Assembly: GCA_937872895.1 (NCBI GenBank)
Contig: CALMUP010000009.1
Location: 1 to 64,000, forward strand
Reading direction: 5' to 3'
From: an uncultured Verrucomicrobiota bacterium
Lineage (GTDB): Bacteria; Verrucomicrobiota; Kiritimatiellia; CAIVKH01
Length of the DNA: 64,000 nt
Below the pieces are notes generated by a model, which did no database searches, had not been told where the DNA came from, and saw only the letters and a program-made list of their open reading frames with translations. Each line of letters starts with the position of its first letter. Position 1 is the first letter of the stretch. Made by a program: the position numbers and the translations under genes. Shown in pieces: positions 55,513 to 64,000 of this stretch.

Positions 55513-56288
55513 GCGACCGGTTCATCCGGCCTGCGCAACACCCCCGGTTCGCCGGGGGTGTTTTGTTTTGGCGCGGCGGTCGCGAGCAAGCCGCGCCGCC
55601 GTAGCAACACGGCTGTCATCAAGCCGAGCAATCCCATCGCAGCCAAGGCCGCGATGGCGGTGACGATGCGTTGTTGGTCCGATGCGCCGGAAAGGCTGCT
55701 CCCCAGCATCGTGGCCGGGATCGCCGAGGGCAGCGCCCCCAGCGCCGTGCCGAACAGGAAACAACGGGTCCGCACCGCGGAAATCCCGAAAAGCAGGTTG
55801 GTGAGGAAACCGGGACTGGGAAGCTGCCGGATCAGGGCCACGCTCAGGAAGCCGCGGGCATCCAGCCGGGTGGACAGGCGGGCGAGGGCCGGCCATTTCT
55901 TCATCACCAGGCTCCGCCCCGCCCACCGCGCATACTGGAACGTGGTGAACGCCCCGGCCACCGTCGCGATCATCGACCACAGCAGACCCGGCACCAGGCC
56001 GAAGGCCATGCCCGCCACCGGATACAACGCCATGCGCGGGAAACCCGACGCGGTTAATCCGGTCATCACTACTATGAACACCGCCGGAGCCCAACCGCCC
56101 AACCGCGCCAGGTCTTCGCGCAAGGCCGTGGCATGCGTGAGGTGTTCGCTCAACGGCGAGAGGTAGGTCGCAATCAGCGCGGCGGCGATGGCTGCCAGCC
56201 AGGTCCACTCGCGCAAGGAGACCACGGACTCCCGCGCCGCGACATCGACCGGGCCGGGTGACGTGCCATCTGGATGGGGCTGTACCAT
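55509..56288 (-). CDS. TVP38/TMEM64 (DedA-related) membrane protein
   Basis: 259 residues, about six helices. SNARE-associated-domain pattern: [36 protein letters not shown] and [17 protein letters not shown], typical of TVP38/YdjX proteins; from memory, members act in lipid or membrane homeostasis. The start has no strong ribosome-binding site. The last 20 residues overlap the metK terminator and stop codon, so the C-terminus is variable sequence. Confidence 0.82.
   Translation of the reverse strand: MVQPHPDGTSPGPVDVAARESVVSLREWTWLAAIAAALIATYLSPLSEHLTHATALREDLARLGGWAPAVFIVVMTGLTASGFPRMALYPVAGMAFGLVPGLLWSMIATVAGAFTTFQYARWAGRSLVMKKWPALARLSTRLDARGFLSVALIRQLPSPGFLTNLLFGISAVRTRCFLFGTALGALPSAIPATMLGSSLSGASDQQRIVTAIAALAAMGLLGLMTAVLLRRRGLLATAAPKQNTPGEPGVLRRPDEPVA
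55537..55568 (+). terminator. Strong intrinsic terminator after metK
   Basis: AACACCCCCGG (55537-55547), TTCG tetraloop, CCGGGGGTGTT (55552-55562), then TTGTTTT. Closes the kdsA-metK block. It lies inside the C-terminal coding part of the convergent TVP38-like gene (codons for NTPGEPG). Confidence 0.92.
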
Positions 56289-56331
56289 GGACTGAATCTA
56301 GGTGAATCCACCGGAAACGCAACCGCTCGAT

Positions 56332-56349
56332 CCTTACGGGATTGTAAGG
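56332..56349. promoter_or_regulatory. Inverted repeat CCTTAC-N6-GTAAGG before the ArnT-like gene
   Basis: Perfect 6-bp arms, 45 bp ahead of the ArnT-like ATG. GTAAGG also occurs in the control region between the response regulator and yceI (near 59751). Operator role is a guess. Confidence 0.3.
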
Positions 56350-56393
56350 CTATTCCCATCGAACCATGACCGTCCCGACCCATACTGAATACC

Positions 56394-57986
56394 ATGATGC
56401 AAAAGCCCATACCGGTCTGGCTACTCGTGTTGCTCGGAGTTTTGCTGTGGGGCGGCGAATACGTCCGCCGTGACCTTTGGGCCCCCGATGAAGCCCGTTT
56501 TGCCCTGGTTTCCCAGGAGATGCGCGAGGGACACTGGCTGGTTCCCTACCGGCAGGGCGAGTTCTACACCCACAAGCCCCCGCTGATGTTCTGGCTGACC
56601 AACCTGTTCTCCGTCGTGACCGGCGGGACGATCGGCAACGTGGCACCCCGCCTGCCCAGTTTCCTGGGTGCGATGCTCGCCCTCTGGGCCGCCACCCGCC
56701 TCGCCACCCGCTGGTTCTCGCCGCGTGCCGGATGGCTGACCGCCCTGATCCTTCCGACCTCCTTCCTGTTCTGGAACAAGGGCGGCTTCGGCCAGATCGA
56801 CATGCTGCTGTGCGGCCTTTCCATGACCGCCCTCTATTTTTTCTTCACCTCGTGCGAAGCCTCCTGCCCCCGCCGGTTGGCCGCGGCCTATGCGTCCATG
56901 GGGTTGGCCGTACTGGCCAAGGGCCCCGTCGGCTTCCTCGTGCCCTGGGGCGTCTTTCTCACCGCCACCTGGGCGTCCGGTGAATGGGTCGGGCACCGCC
57001 GGTCCCACCTCCTGTGGGGCCCGTTGATCACCCTCGCCTTTCCGGCCGCCTGGCTCCTGCTGGCCTGGTGGCAGGGTGCCCCGGATGGATTTTTCCAGGA
57101 GTTGTTGTTTCACCAGAATGTCGGCCGGGTCACCGGCGAGTTCGGCGGACACCTGAAGCCGTTCTACTATTTCCTGATGTACTTCCCGATCGACTTCCTG
57201 CCCTGGACGCTGGCGCTGCCGCTGGCCTGGCATGTGTTGCGGCGCGTTCCCGAGGTCGATTGCGCGCGGGTGCGCCTGGTCGCGTGGATCGTGTTTGTCA
57301 TAGGGTTTTTCACCCTCAGTGCCAGCAAACGCAACCTCTACATCCTGCTTGCCTATCCGGCGGCGGCGATGATGGTCGCCGCCGCCGCCGATCGGCTGGT
57401 CCAGGCCGATGCGGGTTGGATCCGCCGGACCCGCATGGCCTTGCTGGGTTTGATGGCGCTGCTGGGGTCGGGCATGGTGATCGCGCCGCTGCTGCCGGGG
57501 CTTCCCTTCGATGCCCGGTGGCTTGTTCCCGGAGGGCTGTTGCTCCTGGCCGGAACCGTGGTCACCACACGCATCGGCAGGGAGGATCCGCACACCCCCG
57601 GCTGGGTCGCCGCGGCCGCGGTCAGCCTGCTCCTCGCCTTTGCCGCGACCGGGGCGCTGGTCTATCCCGCCTTCGACGATCTGAAGACGCCCGACGAAGT
57701 CATCGCCAAGGCGCAGCGCATGCTCGGTCCCCGCGACCGGATCCTGATGTACCGCATGCACGGGGAGATCTTTTCGCTCTACACCGGGCGGAAAGGCTAC
57801 ATGGCGTTTACCGATGAGGACGCGCAGGCCTTCTTGCGCGAAGGGACCCAGACCAACCACCTGATCATCACGCTGGAGCGCGATCTGCCCTCCATCGATG
57901 CCTGGCTGGACCTGCCGACGAACCTGGTGCACTTCACCTCGGGCAGCAAGAAGCTCGTCGCGATTCCCGTGACCGACGCGCTGTAG
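56394..57986 (+). CDS. ArnT-like glycosyltransferase (GT-C, family 39/83)
   Basis: 530 residues with about 12 membrane helices. Catalytic first-loop motif DLWAPDEARFALVSQEM (D-E-x-R), then YTHKPPLMFWL and NKGGFGQIDMLL, as in ArnT/PMT-type enzymes that transfer a sugar from a polyprenyl carrier on the periplasmic side. ArnT adds aminoarabinose to lipid A; no arn operon is here, so donor and acceptor remain open. A soluble C-terminal domain of ~110 residues ends the protein. The adjacent two-component system may regulate it. Confidence 0.85.
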   Translation: MMQKPIPVWLLVLLGVLLWGGEYVRRDLWAPDEARFALVSQEMREGHWLVPYRQGEFYTHKPPLMFWLTNLFSVVTGGTIGNVAPRLPSFLGAMLALWAATRLATRWFSPRAGWLTALILPTSFLFWNKGGFGQIDMLLCGLSMTALYFFFTSCEASCPRRLAAAYASMGLAVLAKGPVGFLVPWGVFLTATWASGEWVGHRRSHLLWGPLITLAFPAAWLLLAWWQGAPDGFFQELLFHQNVGRVTGEFGGHLKPFYYFLMYFPIDFLPWTLALPLAWHVLRRVPEVDCARVRLVAWIVFVIGFFTLSASKRNLYILLAYPAAAMMVAAAADRLVQADAGWIRRTRMALLGLMALLGSGMVIAPLLPGLPFDARWLVPGGLLLLAGTVVTTRIGREDPHTPGWVAAAAVSLLLAFAATGALVYPAFDDLKTPDEVIAKAQRMLGPRDRILMYRMHGEIFSLYTGRKGYMAFTDEDAQAFLREGTQTNHLIITLERDLPSIDAWLDLPTNLVHFTSGSKKLVAIPVTDAL

Positions 57987-57995
57987 CGGCGTCAT

Positions 57996-59039
57996 CTATC
58001 CCGCCGGCAACGCGATCACGATCGCCGCGCCACCCAGGCGCTCGCTGCGCTCCACCCGGATCGATCCGCCATGCAGCAGGACGATCTCCCGCACGATGGC
58101 CAGGCCAAGGCCGGATCCCCGATGGGTGGAGTGGCGCCCGCGGAAGAACCGGTCAAACACCCGCTCCCGGTCCTCCTCGGGAATGCCCGGCCCCGAATCC
58201 TCGATGCTCCAGACGAGTCGATGGTCCGTGGCCTCCATCAAGGCGACATGGATCTCCCCGCCATCACCCGTGAAGGCATGGGCATTGTCGAACAGGTTCG
58301 AAAAAACCTCGTGCAGCAGGACCTCGTTGCCGCGCACGAGAAGCATGTCCGGCGCGTCCACCGCGGCGGAGAGGTGAATGCCGTCCATCGCCTCGCGTGC
58401 CTCGTCGATCCAGCGGCGGAGCAGCGGGGCAAGGGCCACGGGTTGGAAGGAATCGCGCATCGACCGGTCCAGGCGCGACAGGGCCAGCAGTTGTTCCACC
58501 GTCTCGTTCAGGCGGGCCGTTTGCTCGAGGATCTCCCCGAGGGTCTCGCGGTACTCGTCGGCCGATCGTTCCGCCTGCAGCGCGACATCCGCCGCGCCAC
58601 GGATCGCCGTCAACGGCGTGCGCAACTGGTGCGAGGCATCGGCGCTGAAATGCTCGAGCCGCCGCACCGCGGCCGCATACCGGTCGAACGCCTCGTTGAT
58701 CGTGTCGGCCAGCCGCGCCAGTTCGTCATCATGGGGAAGCGGAGGGATCCGTTCATCCAGATGGCCTTGCCGGATATGCTCCGCCGTGGTCACAACCTTG
58801 TTCAGCGGGCGCAGCAACCTGCCGGCGATGCGCCAGGCAACCAGCAGAACGACCGGCACCGAGGCGGACAGGACCCCCAGGAACGCGACAATCTCGGGGA
58901 TCTCGTTCCGGAAGGGCGTCTGTTCGCTGTGTGCCTCGTGCAACTCGATCGAGGTGATGGTTCCGAGGAGCAGGATGTAGTTGAACGCCAGCAGCAACAG
59001 CAACCAGCCGAAATACCTGCTGCGAAGGGATGTTTTCAT
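57996..59039 (-). CDS. Sensor histidine kinase
   Basis: 347 residues. Two membrane helices (YFGWLLLLLAFNYILLLG and VAFLGVLSASVPVVLLVAW) flank a very short periplasmic loop of about 20 residues, then a HAMP domain, a HisKA box FSADASHQLRTPLTAIRG (phospho-His137) and an ATPase with NLFDNAHAF, EDSGPGIPEEDRERVF and GSGLGLAIVREI. The small loop suggests sensing within the membrane. Coupled to its response regulator by an ATGA overlap. Confidence 0.94.
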   Translation of the reverse strand: MKTSLRSRYFGWLLLLLAFNYILLLGTITSIELHEAHSEQTPFRNEIPEIVAFLGVLSASVPVVLLVAWRIAGRLLRPLNKVVTTAEHIRQGHLDERIPPLPHDDELARLADTINEAFDRYAAAVRRLEHFSADASHQLRTPLTAIRGAADVALQAERSADEYRETLGEILEQTARLNETVEQLLALSRLDRSMRDSFQPVALAPLLRRWIDEAREAMDGIHLSAAVDAPDMLLVRGNEVLLHEVFSNLFDNAHAFTGDGGEIHVALMEATDHRLVWSIEDSGPGIPEEDRERVFDRFFRGRHSTHRGSGLGLAIVREIVLLHGGSIRVERSERLGGAAIVIALPAG

Positions 59040-59731
59040 TCGTCTGCCTTCACCATGAACCCGAGGCCGCGCACGGTGCGGATCAGCTTGTGATCGTGTT
59101 CGCCATCGATCTTGTCCCGCAAGCGGGACATCAACACGTCGATCACATTGTCCATCGAGGTCATGCGCGACTGCACCTTCCAGACATCGCGGCTCAAGGT
59201 CTGCCGGGAGATGGGCTGGCCCAGGTTGGTGACCAGGTACACCAGTACATCGAACTCGCGCGGCGTGCAGTCGATGGTGCGACCGGCGCGTTGCACGGTG
59301 CGGGCGACCAGGTCGATCGAGAGGTCGCCCGTTTGCAGGAGGGAATGCGGGTGCTGGCCGGAGCGGCGCAGGTGCGCCCGGATCCGCGCCGACAATTCCT
59401 GGAAGTCGAACGGCTTGACCAGGTAGTCGTCCGCCCCGAGGTCCAGCCCCGCGACCTTGTCCGTGACCTTGTCCCTCGCGGTAAGCAGGATGACGGGAAG
59501 GGTCGATCCGCCGGATCGCACATCGCGCAGGAGGTCCAGGCCATCCCCGTCGGGCAGGCCCAGGTCGAGCACGACGAGGTCGATTTCCTCGGAAGCCAGC
59601 GCGTGCCGGGCGGCCGCGACCGTATCCGCCGCATGTACATGGAAGCCCATCTCGGACAAGCCCTTGGCCACGGTGCGCCGGATCGCCGCGTCGTCCTCGA
59701 CCAGCAGGATGGTGGCCGATGGCGGGTTCAT
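59036..59731 (-). CDS. OmpR-family response regulator
   Basis: 231 residues. Receiver domain with ILLVEDDAAIRRTV, the phosphoacceptor in VVLDLGLPDGDG (Asp56), and switch Lys in VILLTARDKV. Winged-helix output domain with RTIDCTPREFDVLVYLV and VDVLMSRLRDKI-like VIDVLMSRLRDKI. Divergent from the yceI-led operon, so it may regulate that operon or the ArnT-like gene on the other side. Confidence 0.95.
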   Translation of the reverse strand: MNPPSATILLVEDDAAIRRTVAKGLSEMGFHVHAADTVAAARHALASEEIDLVVLDLGLPDGDGLDLLRDVRSGGSTLPVILLTARDKVTDKVAGLDLGADDYLVKPFDFQELSARIRAHLRRSGQHPHSLLQTGDLSIDLVARTVQRAGRTIDCTPREFDVLVYLVTNLGQPISRQTLSRDVWKVQSRMTSMDNVIDVLMSRLRDKIDGEHDHKLIRTVRGLGFMVKADE

Positions 59732-59815
59732 CGGGCTTCCTGATGAAAACGTAAGGAAATCGCGGTTGTGGTGATGGTCATAAGCGTGGATGGTGGTGTC
59801 ATGGAATCTTGCACC

Positions 59816-60400
59816 ATGACATCAAAACTTCGACGCTTGTTCAATGGCCAATCCATCGCCCCCCTGTTCGTCCTCCTCACCGCCTCCGCCGCGTGGGCCG
59901 CGCCCGGCGTGTCGATCCGCTTTCACGGCGAATCGACGCTGCACGGGTTTGACGGCCATGCCGAAACGGCAGATGTCCACATGGAGGAAACGCCGGAGGG
60001 GGTCGGCCGGATCGTGGCGACCGTTTCCGTGCCCACCATGACCACCGACCACGCAGCCCGGGATCGGCGCATGGCCGCGATGTTCGACGCCGCAACGTTC
60101 CCCATCCTGACCGGAAGCGCCACGGCCGCGGATCTCGTGGCGGCCACGGACGGCAGTACGATGCCCCTTGACGTGGTGATCGCCGGTCATACCAACACCC
60201 TCACCGCGACCTGCCGCGTAATCCCTGGCGAGGCCGCAGATGGCGGGGCAAGCCGCGAATGGTCCTTTCCGGTCTCCCTGCGCGCCTTCGGCTTGAAGGC
60301 TCCTTCCGTGATCGGCTTGATCCGGGTCAGCGATACGGTGGAGGTGACCGCCCGGTTGAATGCCGAGGCATGGAACATGGTGAACGAGGGTGCCCGATGA
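59816..60400 (+). CDS. YceI-like periplasmic lipid-binding protein
   Basis: 194 residues from ATG 59816 (in-frame ATG 59801 is possible). Signal peptide ending ASAAWA. The mature part follows the YceI lipocalin-like pattern: SIRFHGESTLHGFDGHAETA, DHAARDRRMAAMFDAATFP and SFPVSLRAFGLKAP. YceI proteins bind isoprenoid or other amphiphiles in a barrel. First gene of the phenolic-lipid-type operon; its stop codon overlaps the type III PKS start. A carrier for the lipid product or precursor fits. Confidence 0.82.
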   Translation: MTSKLRRLFNGQSIAPLFVLLTASAAWAAPGVSIRFHGESTLHGFDGHAETADVHMEETPEGVGRIVATVSVPTMTTDHAARDRRMAAMFDAATFPILTGSATAADLVAATDGSTMPLDVVIAGHTNTLTATCRVIPGEAADGGASREWSFPVSLRAFGLKAPSVIGLIRVSDTVEVTARLNAEAWNMVNEGAR

Positions 60401-61569
60401 GCGCCCTGATTCACCGCATCGCGACCGCTGTTCCCCCTTTCGCTTATCATCAGGAGTATGCCGCCGACTGCATGAAACGCTGGGTCAAGGACCGGGTCTT
60501 GCAACGCATGGTGCACCACGTGTACCGGCAGTCCGGCATCGAGCGCCGGTTCAGCGTGTTGCCCGACTTCCAGCCCGGCGCGACCGGCGGCATTTTCGGC
60601 GAGCAACCCGATGGCACCCTGGTCGAGCCGACCACCGGCCAGCGGAATGACCTGTACCGGCTGGCCTATCCCGCCCTGGTCGAGGACGCGGTGCGGCGAG
60701 CCTTCGCGCAGACGCCCTGGATCCGTCCCGGGGACGTCACCCACCTGGTCACCGTGTCATGCACCGGATTCTGCAACCCCGGCCCCGATCTCCACATTGC
60801 CGCGACCTTTGGCCTGCGCGCCGATGTCGAGCGTTACCACATCGGTTTCATGGGCTGTTATGCGGCTTTTCCCGCCCTGCGCATGGCCGATCAGTTTTGC
60901 CGCGCCAACCCGGACGCCGTGGTGCTGGTGGTTGGCGTGGAACTGTGCAGCCTGCACCTGCAGATCAAGCCGAGCTCCGACCTGCTGCTTGCCAATGCGC
61001 TGTTCGCCGACGGCGCGGCGGCCGTGCTGGTCAGCGCCCGGCCGCTGCCCGATGGCGCATGCGGGGCGCGGCTCGAGGCGTTCGCCACCCGCCTGGTGCC
61101 CGACAGCGCGCGGGACATGGCCTGGACCCTCGGCGACCGCGGGTTCGACATGGTGCTCAGCAGTTATGTGCCGAAGATCCTCGCCCTGCATGCCAGGCAC
61201 CTCGTCGCCGATCTCCTTGCCGGGTGCCGCGAGGGCGGATCCGGCATCACCGAATGGGCGGTTCACCCCGGCGGCAAGGCCATCCTCCAGGCCTTCGAGC
61301 AGCAGATGGGTTGGTCCGGCGAAACCGGCGCTCTTGCCCATGCCCACCGGATCCTGCGCCGGTATGGCAACATGAGCAGCGTGACCATCCTGTTCGTGCT
61401 GGAGGCCGTGCTGGCCGATCCCGCCTTCGCCGAGGCGACGCAGGTGGGTGCCCTGGCCTTCGGTCCCGGCCTGACCGTGGAGTTCGCCCACCTGACCTTG
61501 TGCGGAACCCGTCCGGTGGCGTTGCCGACCGAACCGTGCGCCACACACCAAAGCGCTTCCCATGCGTAA
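60397..61569 (+). CDS. Type III polyketide synthase
   Basis: 390 residues. Chalcone-synthase-fold catalytic triad: GFMGCYAAFPALRMA (Cys154), WAVHPGGKAIL (His) and RRYGNMSSVTILFVLE (Asn). Bacterial enzymes of this type extend fatty acyl starters with malonyl-CoA to alkylresorcinols or alkylpyrones. The neighbouring methyltransferase-monooxygenase fusion favours the Srs-like phenolic-lipid route. Start overlaps the yceI stop codon; its end overlaps the next gene by 8 bp. Confidence 0.93.
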   Translation: MSALIHRIATAVPPFAYHQEYAADCMKRWVKDRVLQRMVHHVYRQSGIERRFSVLPDFQPGATGGIFGEQPDGTLVEPTTGQRNDLYRLAYPALVEDAVRRAFAQTPWIRPGDVTHLVTVSCTGFCNPGPDLHIAATFGLRADVERYHIGFMGCYAAFPALRMADQFCRANPDAVVLVVGVELCSLHLQIKPSSDLLLANALFADGAAAVLVSARPLPDGACGARLEAFATRLVPDSARDMAWTLGDRGFDMVLSSYVPKILALHARHLVADLLAGCREGGSGITEWAVHPGGKAILQAFEQQMGWSGETGALAHAHRILRRYGNMSSVTILFVLEAVLADPAFAEATQVGALAFGPGLTVEFAHLTLCGTRPVALPTEPCATHQSASHA

Positions 61570-62110
61570 GATCACCGCCACCGCATCGCTCGCCCTGCTC
61601 CTGTTGTCGGCCATTCCCTCGGTCGCCGAAGTGGTGCGCTCCGGCTGGGTGCCCAACCGGCTGATGCCCCAGGGCCAGGTCCAGTTGGTGCGGCAGACCA
61701 ACGGTACCGCCATCGTGGTGCTGCTCGACAGCCGGTTCCTCGACCGCGTCGTGGCCGCGATCGTGGAGAAGGAGCAACGGAACTGGCCCTCGGATCACCC
61801 CGATGCGCGCGCCTACATCGAGGGACTGAAGGCGGCGCGCGAGGCGGTACGCCGGGAAACCGGGGGCCGTGGCCGCGAGACGCTGAAGATCGCCTTCGAG
61901 CTCGATCCGGACGATGGCCGCATCGAGTGGTCCACCGGCGCGGTCGAACGGAATGAACGGCACCTGCTCGCCATGCCGGAACCGCGGATTCTCCTCGCGC
62001 ACCGTCCGGCGCGCGACTACTTAGACCGCAATGCCGTGCTGATCCTCATGGATAGCTTCGGCCTTGCCGACAGCGCGGCCGCGACTCTGCTCGCGGAGGC
62101 ACGGCCATGA
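61562..62110 (+). CDS. Secreted hypothetical protein of the phenolic-lipid operon
   Basis: 182 residues with signal peptide (ATASLALLLLSAIPSVAE). Not recognised. The mature part has QVQLVRQTNGTAIVVLLDSR, a basic helix (GLKAAREAVRRETGGRGR) and KIAFELDPDDGRIEW; it ends LADSAAATLLAEARP. One or two late hydrophobic stretches only. It overlaps both neighbours by 4-8 bp, so it is a co-translated component. Lipid binding or a chalcone-isomerase-like helper role is possible, but no motif supports it. Confidence 0.7.
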   Translation: MRKITATASLALLLLSAIPSVAEVVRSGWVPNRLMPQGQVQLVRQTNGTAIVVLLDSRFLDRVVAAIVEKEQRNWPSDHPDARAYIEGLKAAREAVRRETGGRGRETLKIAFELDPDDGRIEWSTGAVERNERHLLAMPEPRILLAHRPARDYLDRNAVLILMDSFGLADSAAATLLAEARP

Positions 62111-64000
62111 CCGGCCAACCCGCCTACACGACAGCCCAGCGGTGGTTCGCGCTCGGTCTTGGCTGCACCGTGCATGCCCTGTTTGCCGCTTCGGTGGCGA
62201 TGATGGCCTTCGCCCTGTACCACGGCCTGCATGCGGGATGGGGACGGCTGACCGGCGGCTGGGCCTGGCTCGTGAATGGCCTGTTGCTTGTGCAATTCCC
62301 GCTCGCCCACTCCTGGTTGCTCGGAGACCGGGGGCGCGCATGGATGGCCAAGCTCTTGCCCATGAACCTGGGTCGCCCGCTCGCCACCACGACCTTTGCC
62401 GGAATCTCCAGCCTGCAGGTGCTCGCCTGCTTCGCCGGGTGGTCGCCGCTCTCCGATGGCCCGCTATGGACGCCCGGGCCAGGGGTTCACCGGGCCATGA
62501 CCGCCGGGTATGCCGGCGCGTGGCTCCTGCTCGTGCTCGCCATGCGGGAGGCCGGGCTGTCGTTGCAGACCGGCAGCCTCGGCTGGCGTTCGGTCTGGCG
62601 CGGGGAGGCGCCGGCGTTTCCGGCGCTGCCGGTTTCCAAGCCGCTGCACCAGGTGATACGCCAGCCGATTTATGCCGCCTTTGTCCTGATCCTCTGGCTG
62701 GCTCCGGGCTGGACGCCCGAAAAAATCGCCGTGGCTTCGCTCTGGTCGGTGTATTGTGTGGTAGGCTCCTACCGGAAGGAGAAGCGGTTTGTCCGTTACC
62801 ATGGCGATGATTTCCGCGCGTATCAGCAACGAGTCCCGGCGTGGATTCCCCGGTGGCGGCGGAGGCAACCCGTGACGGCCACGCCGTATGATGCGGAGGT
62901 CGCGGTGATCGGTGGTGGTCCGGTCGGCCTCCTGCTGGCCTCCTTGCTGGCCAAGGCCGGTCATGCCGTGCTGGTCTTCGAACCACAGCCCGAGGGGCCG
63001 ACGCGCTCCATGGCGATCGGGATCACGCCGCCCTCCCTCGATATCCTGGATGAACTCGGATTGGCCGGGACGTTTATCCATCGCGGTGTTTCGATTCGAC
63101 AAGCCGTCGTCCATGAGAATGGACGCATGATCGCCCGGCTGGACATGGGTGGAGGCGGGAATGGCGATTCCTGCATCCTTTCGCTTCCCCAGGCCGACAC
63201 GGTGCAGGTGTTGCGCCAGCAGGTGGCGACCCACGACCGGGTGCGCATGATGTCGGGATGGCGGGTCACCGGACTCGCTCAGGATCGCCAGGGTGTCAAC
63301 GTGGTCGCGGTGGAGAGCGAGTATGGTGTACCCAGGAATTTCCGGGTAGCCTTCGCGGCCGGGTGTGATGGGGCCCGTGGCGTGACCGCGACGCTGGCCG
63401 GCATCGGGAGGCGTGTGTCCACCTATGCCCCGCGGTTCCGGATGTTGGACGCGGTGGACCACACGGATCTGGGTGCCGAGGCGCATTTGTTTTTCGGCCG
63501 TGAACGTCCGGTGGAATCCTTCCCGTTGCCGCGCGGGCGACGCCGCTGGATCGTGCGGTCCGGCTGGGGCGGGCGCGATGATCTGGCGGAATCCCTGCCC
63601 GAAGCGATCGCCCGCCTCACCGGGTATGTGATCCATCCGGTGGATGTGCTCGACCATAGCTCCTTCCAGCCGCGCCGCGCCATGGCATCGACCTTTGCGC
63701 GCGGACGGGTGGCCTTGTGCGGCGATGCCGCGCATCTGATGAGTCCGATCGGCGGACAGGGCATGAATACCGGGTTTGGCGATGCCGCGTTCCTCGCGCG
63801 AGCCTATTCCGACATCCTGCGGCATGGCCGTGACCCGGCGCCCTGGATGCATGCCTACAACCGGTGCCGTCGCCGGGCCTTTTGCACGGCGGCCACGCGC
63901 TCCGCCCTGGGTATGCGGCTCGGCGTGTTGCGTGGTTCCGTCGGGTCGTGGTTCCGTCGCCATGCCGTCGTGGTGCTGCTCGGTGCCACCGCCACCCGCC
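62107..64000 (+). CDS. Fusion: membrane ICMT-like methyltransferase and FAD monooxygenase (3' partial)
   Basis: Open from ATG 62107 (ATGA overlap with the previous gene) to the window end: at least 631 residues without a stop codon. Residues 1-255 form about five membrane helices ending in ICMT-like motifs (IRQPIYAAFVLILWL; RYHGDDFRAYQQRVPAWIP). From residue 263 an FAD-dependent aromatic hydroxylase domain starts: VAVIGGGPVGLLLASLLAK (glycine loop at 269), DGARG (Asp421) and LCGDAAHLMSPIGGQGMNTG (Asp540), the three hallmarks of PHBH-type monooxygenases. In Streptomyces griseus the separate SrsB (methyltransferase) and SrsC (FAD hydroxylase) act after type III PKS SrsA on phenolic lipids; here both activities sit on one chain. 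Confidence 0.87.
   Translation, partial: MTGQPAYTTAQRWFALGLGCTVHALFAASVAMMAFALYHGLHAGWGRLTGGWAWLVNGLLLVQFPLAHSWLLGDRGRAWMAKLLPMNLGRPLATTTFAGISSLQVLACFAGWSPLSDGPLWTPGPGVHRAMTAGYAGAWLLLVLAMREAGLSLQTGSLGWRSVWRGEAPAFPALPVSKPLHQVIRQPIYAAFVLILWLAPGWTPEKIAVASLWSVYCVVGSYRKEKRFVRYHGDDFRAYQQRVPAWIPRWRRRQPVTATPYDAEVAVIGGGPVGLLLASLLAKAGHAVLVFEPQPEGPTRSMAIGITPPSLDILDELGLAGTFIHRGVSIRQAVVHENGRMIARLDMGGGGNGDSCILSLPQADTVQVLRQQVATHDRVRMMSGWRVTGLAQDRQGVNVVAVESEYGVPRNFRVAFAAGCDGARGVTATLAGIGRRVSTYAPRFRMLDAVDHTDLGAEAHLFFGRERPVESFPLPRGRRRWIVRSGWGGRDDLAESLPEAIARLTGYVIHPVDVLDHSSFQPRRAMASTFARGRVALCGDAAHLMSPIGGQGMNTGFGDAAFLARAYSDILRHGRDPAPWMHAYNRCRRRAFCTAATRSALGMRLGVLRGSVGSWFRRHAVVVLLGATATR

Overview
The window reads as chromosomal DNA of a GC-rich, Gram-negative bacterium. 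Kdo and LPS-export genes, an OmpV-type outer-membrane protein and PEP-CTERM sorting point to a diderm. HPr kinase with HPr and enzyme I, a PEP-CTERM/autotransporter-strand protein, OPT-type and DUF6785-like membrane proteins, a histone H1-like protein and TCCAATCG-type palindromes together suggest the PVC superphylum (Verrucomicrobiota/Kiritimatiellota-like). That placement is inference; no rRNA or tRNA gene was seen.

Layout. (1) 1-7305: end of a PUFA/secondary-lipid-type polyketide synthase locus, split over polypeptides: tandem ACPs-KR (left end cut), a small membrane methyltransferase, a stand-alone ketosynthase, and AT-dehydratase with a PPTase-like tail. (2) 7402-11957: a secreted expansin-like protein, a DUF2023 protein facing a small ferredoxin, and a PEP-CTERM beta-strand-repeat protein. 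(3) 12035-17478 (minus): complete pyruvate dehydrogenase operon aceE-aceF-lpd. (4) 17740-24291: MipA/OmpV-like protein divergent from a membrane LytTR regulator with a perfect direct-repeat site between them, bioA, an M42 aminopeptidase and htpG. (5) 24465-39414 (minus): a large transport cluster with two LolD-type ATPases, two FtsX-type permeases (one fused to a degenerate M28-peptidase-like domain), an OPT transporter, a DUF6785-like membrane protein, a PqqD-like protein and a few unknowns. (6) 39513-45530: ferritin-like protein, aldo/keto reductase, SGNH hydrolase, H1-like protein, acetyl-CoA synthetase and lipoate ligase. (7) 45585-48122: an A/T-richer FG-GAP repeat protein and a gene-free stretch full of stem-loops. 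(8) 48123-55512: kdsA-kdsC-lptC-lptA-lptB-hprK-ptsH-ptsI-metK, mostly overlapping, ending at a strong terminator. (9) 55509-64000: TVP38-like protein, ArnT-like glycosyltransferase, a two-component system, and a phenolic-lipid-type operon (YceI, type III PKS, unknown, methyltransferase-FAD monooxygenase fusion cut by the right edge).

The most unusual signal is in region 5. Intergenic gaps carry arrays of degenerate 7-bp tandem units, usually as inverted pairs. Two pairs, with unrelated unit sequences, bracket genes for four-helix-bundle proteins (23S-intervening-sequence/Avd-like family), and each of those genes sits directly upstream of a LolD-type ATPase gene. The arrays run into the coding ends of neighbouring genes. 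Further notable points are 312-bp ACP repeats that appear identical at DNA level, an Srs-type methyltransferase-monooxygenase fusion, an expansin-like protein and a predicted LytTR operator.
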